Assembly: GCA_934481375.1 (NCBI GenBank) | Contig: CAKSPN010000009.1 | Span: 1-21,738, forward strand | DNA: 21,738 bases | Direction: 5' to 3' | DNA from: an uncultured Clostridia bacterium | Lineage (GTDB): Bacteria; Bacillota; Clostridia; UBA1381 | Shown here: positions 21,522 through 21,738 of the stretch, in pieces | Layout: every line of letters begins with the position of its first letter | Numbering within the stretch: position 1 is the stretch's first letter | Position numbers and translations under genes: made by a program | Notes under the pieces: generated by a model | Seen by the model: the letters and a program-made list of their open reading frames with translations, nothing else | The model's database searches: none | Told to the model about the DNA's origin: nothing

Positions 21522-21738
21522 ATGATTACACCAAGGCTTCAATCGGTGATAAACTGCGCAAGCGGAAAAGTTATTGCCGACATAGGCACAGACCACGCAT
21601 ATATCCCCGTGCGCCTTATAGATGAAAAAAGAGCGGAAAAGGTTATTGCGTCCGACATAAAAAAAGGACCCGTCGACGCCGCAAAAAGAACCGTTTTAAA
21701 GTACAATATGCAAAATTGCATTGAGGTTCGGCAAGGTT
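21522..21738 (+). CDS. trmK: tRNA (adenine(22)-N1)-methyltransferase, 5' part only
   Basis: The gene runs off the right edge; 72 residues are visible. MITPRLQSVINCASGKVIAD is followed by IGTDHAYIPVRLID, IASDIKKGPVDAAKR and NCIEVRQG. The S-adenosylmethionine site motif DIGTDHAY(I/L)P and the following ASDI..GP..AA are typical of TrmK (YqfN), which methylates A22 of tRNA in Bacillota. GGAG lies eight bases before the ATG. It begins three bases after the helicase-loader stop codon, so it belongs to the same unit. Confidence 0.87.
   Translation, partial: MITPRLQSVINCASGKVIADIGTDHAYIPVRLIDEKRAEKVIASDIKKGPVDAAKRTVLKYNMQNCIEVRQG

Overview
The window looks like part of a chromosome from a low-to-mid GC member of the Bacillota, most likely class Clostridia. 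The evidence is strong AGGAGG-type ribosome binding sites, sigma-A promoters with 17-bp spacers, a Bacillus-type origin with DnaA-trios between dnaA and dnaN, and Firmicutes-typical families (HemZ, a DnaI/DnaC-like helicase loader, TrmK, a YmfI-like EF-P aminopentanone reductase, SLH-domain surface proteins). I cannot assign a genus.

Layout from left to right. Positions 1-4138 (minus strand) carry the 5' part of a hemolysin III/TrhA-family membrane protein gene behind a long leader with two hairpin repeats, then the sbcC and sbcD nuclease genes, whose ends overlap. Positions 4208-8584 (plus strand) form a promoter-to-terminator unit: rho, a calcineurin-like phosphoesterase, an M14 zinc carboxypeptidase and endonuclease IV (nfo). 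Positions 8588-12191 (minus strand) hold a CmpB-type membrane protein, an AAA_14/DUF4143 ATPase bracketed by two mirror-image copies of one palindrome, and a secreted three-SLH-domain protein. A MATE transporter (plus) follows, sharing a bidirectional terminator with the RNase P RNA gene (minus), which has a consensus promoter.

The right third is the replication origin. A YmfI-like reductase gene and dnaA diverge from back-to-back promoters. dnaA starts at TTG. The dnaA-dnaN gap contains DnaA boxes, a DnaA-trio run and a 37-bp A/T-only unwinding element. After dnaN comes an overlapping or closely spaced set of genes: MBL-fold hydrolase, HemZ, a DnaI/DnaC-like ATPase and TrmK (cut by the right edge). 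The usual neighbours rpmH-rnpA-yidC and recF-gyrB-gyrA are not in the window.

The least explained structures are: (1) a family of roughly 75-100-bp structured repeats, with two copies left of dnaA and three in opposite orientation right of dnaN; (2) the palindrome-flanked ATPase unit with a possible short target duplication; (3) a four-copy hairpin family with arms GGGTTGATG/CATCAACCC, two of them in the hemolysin III leader. No CRISPR array, tRNA, known insertion sequence or prophage was seen.
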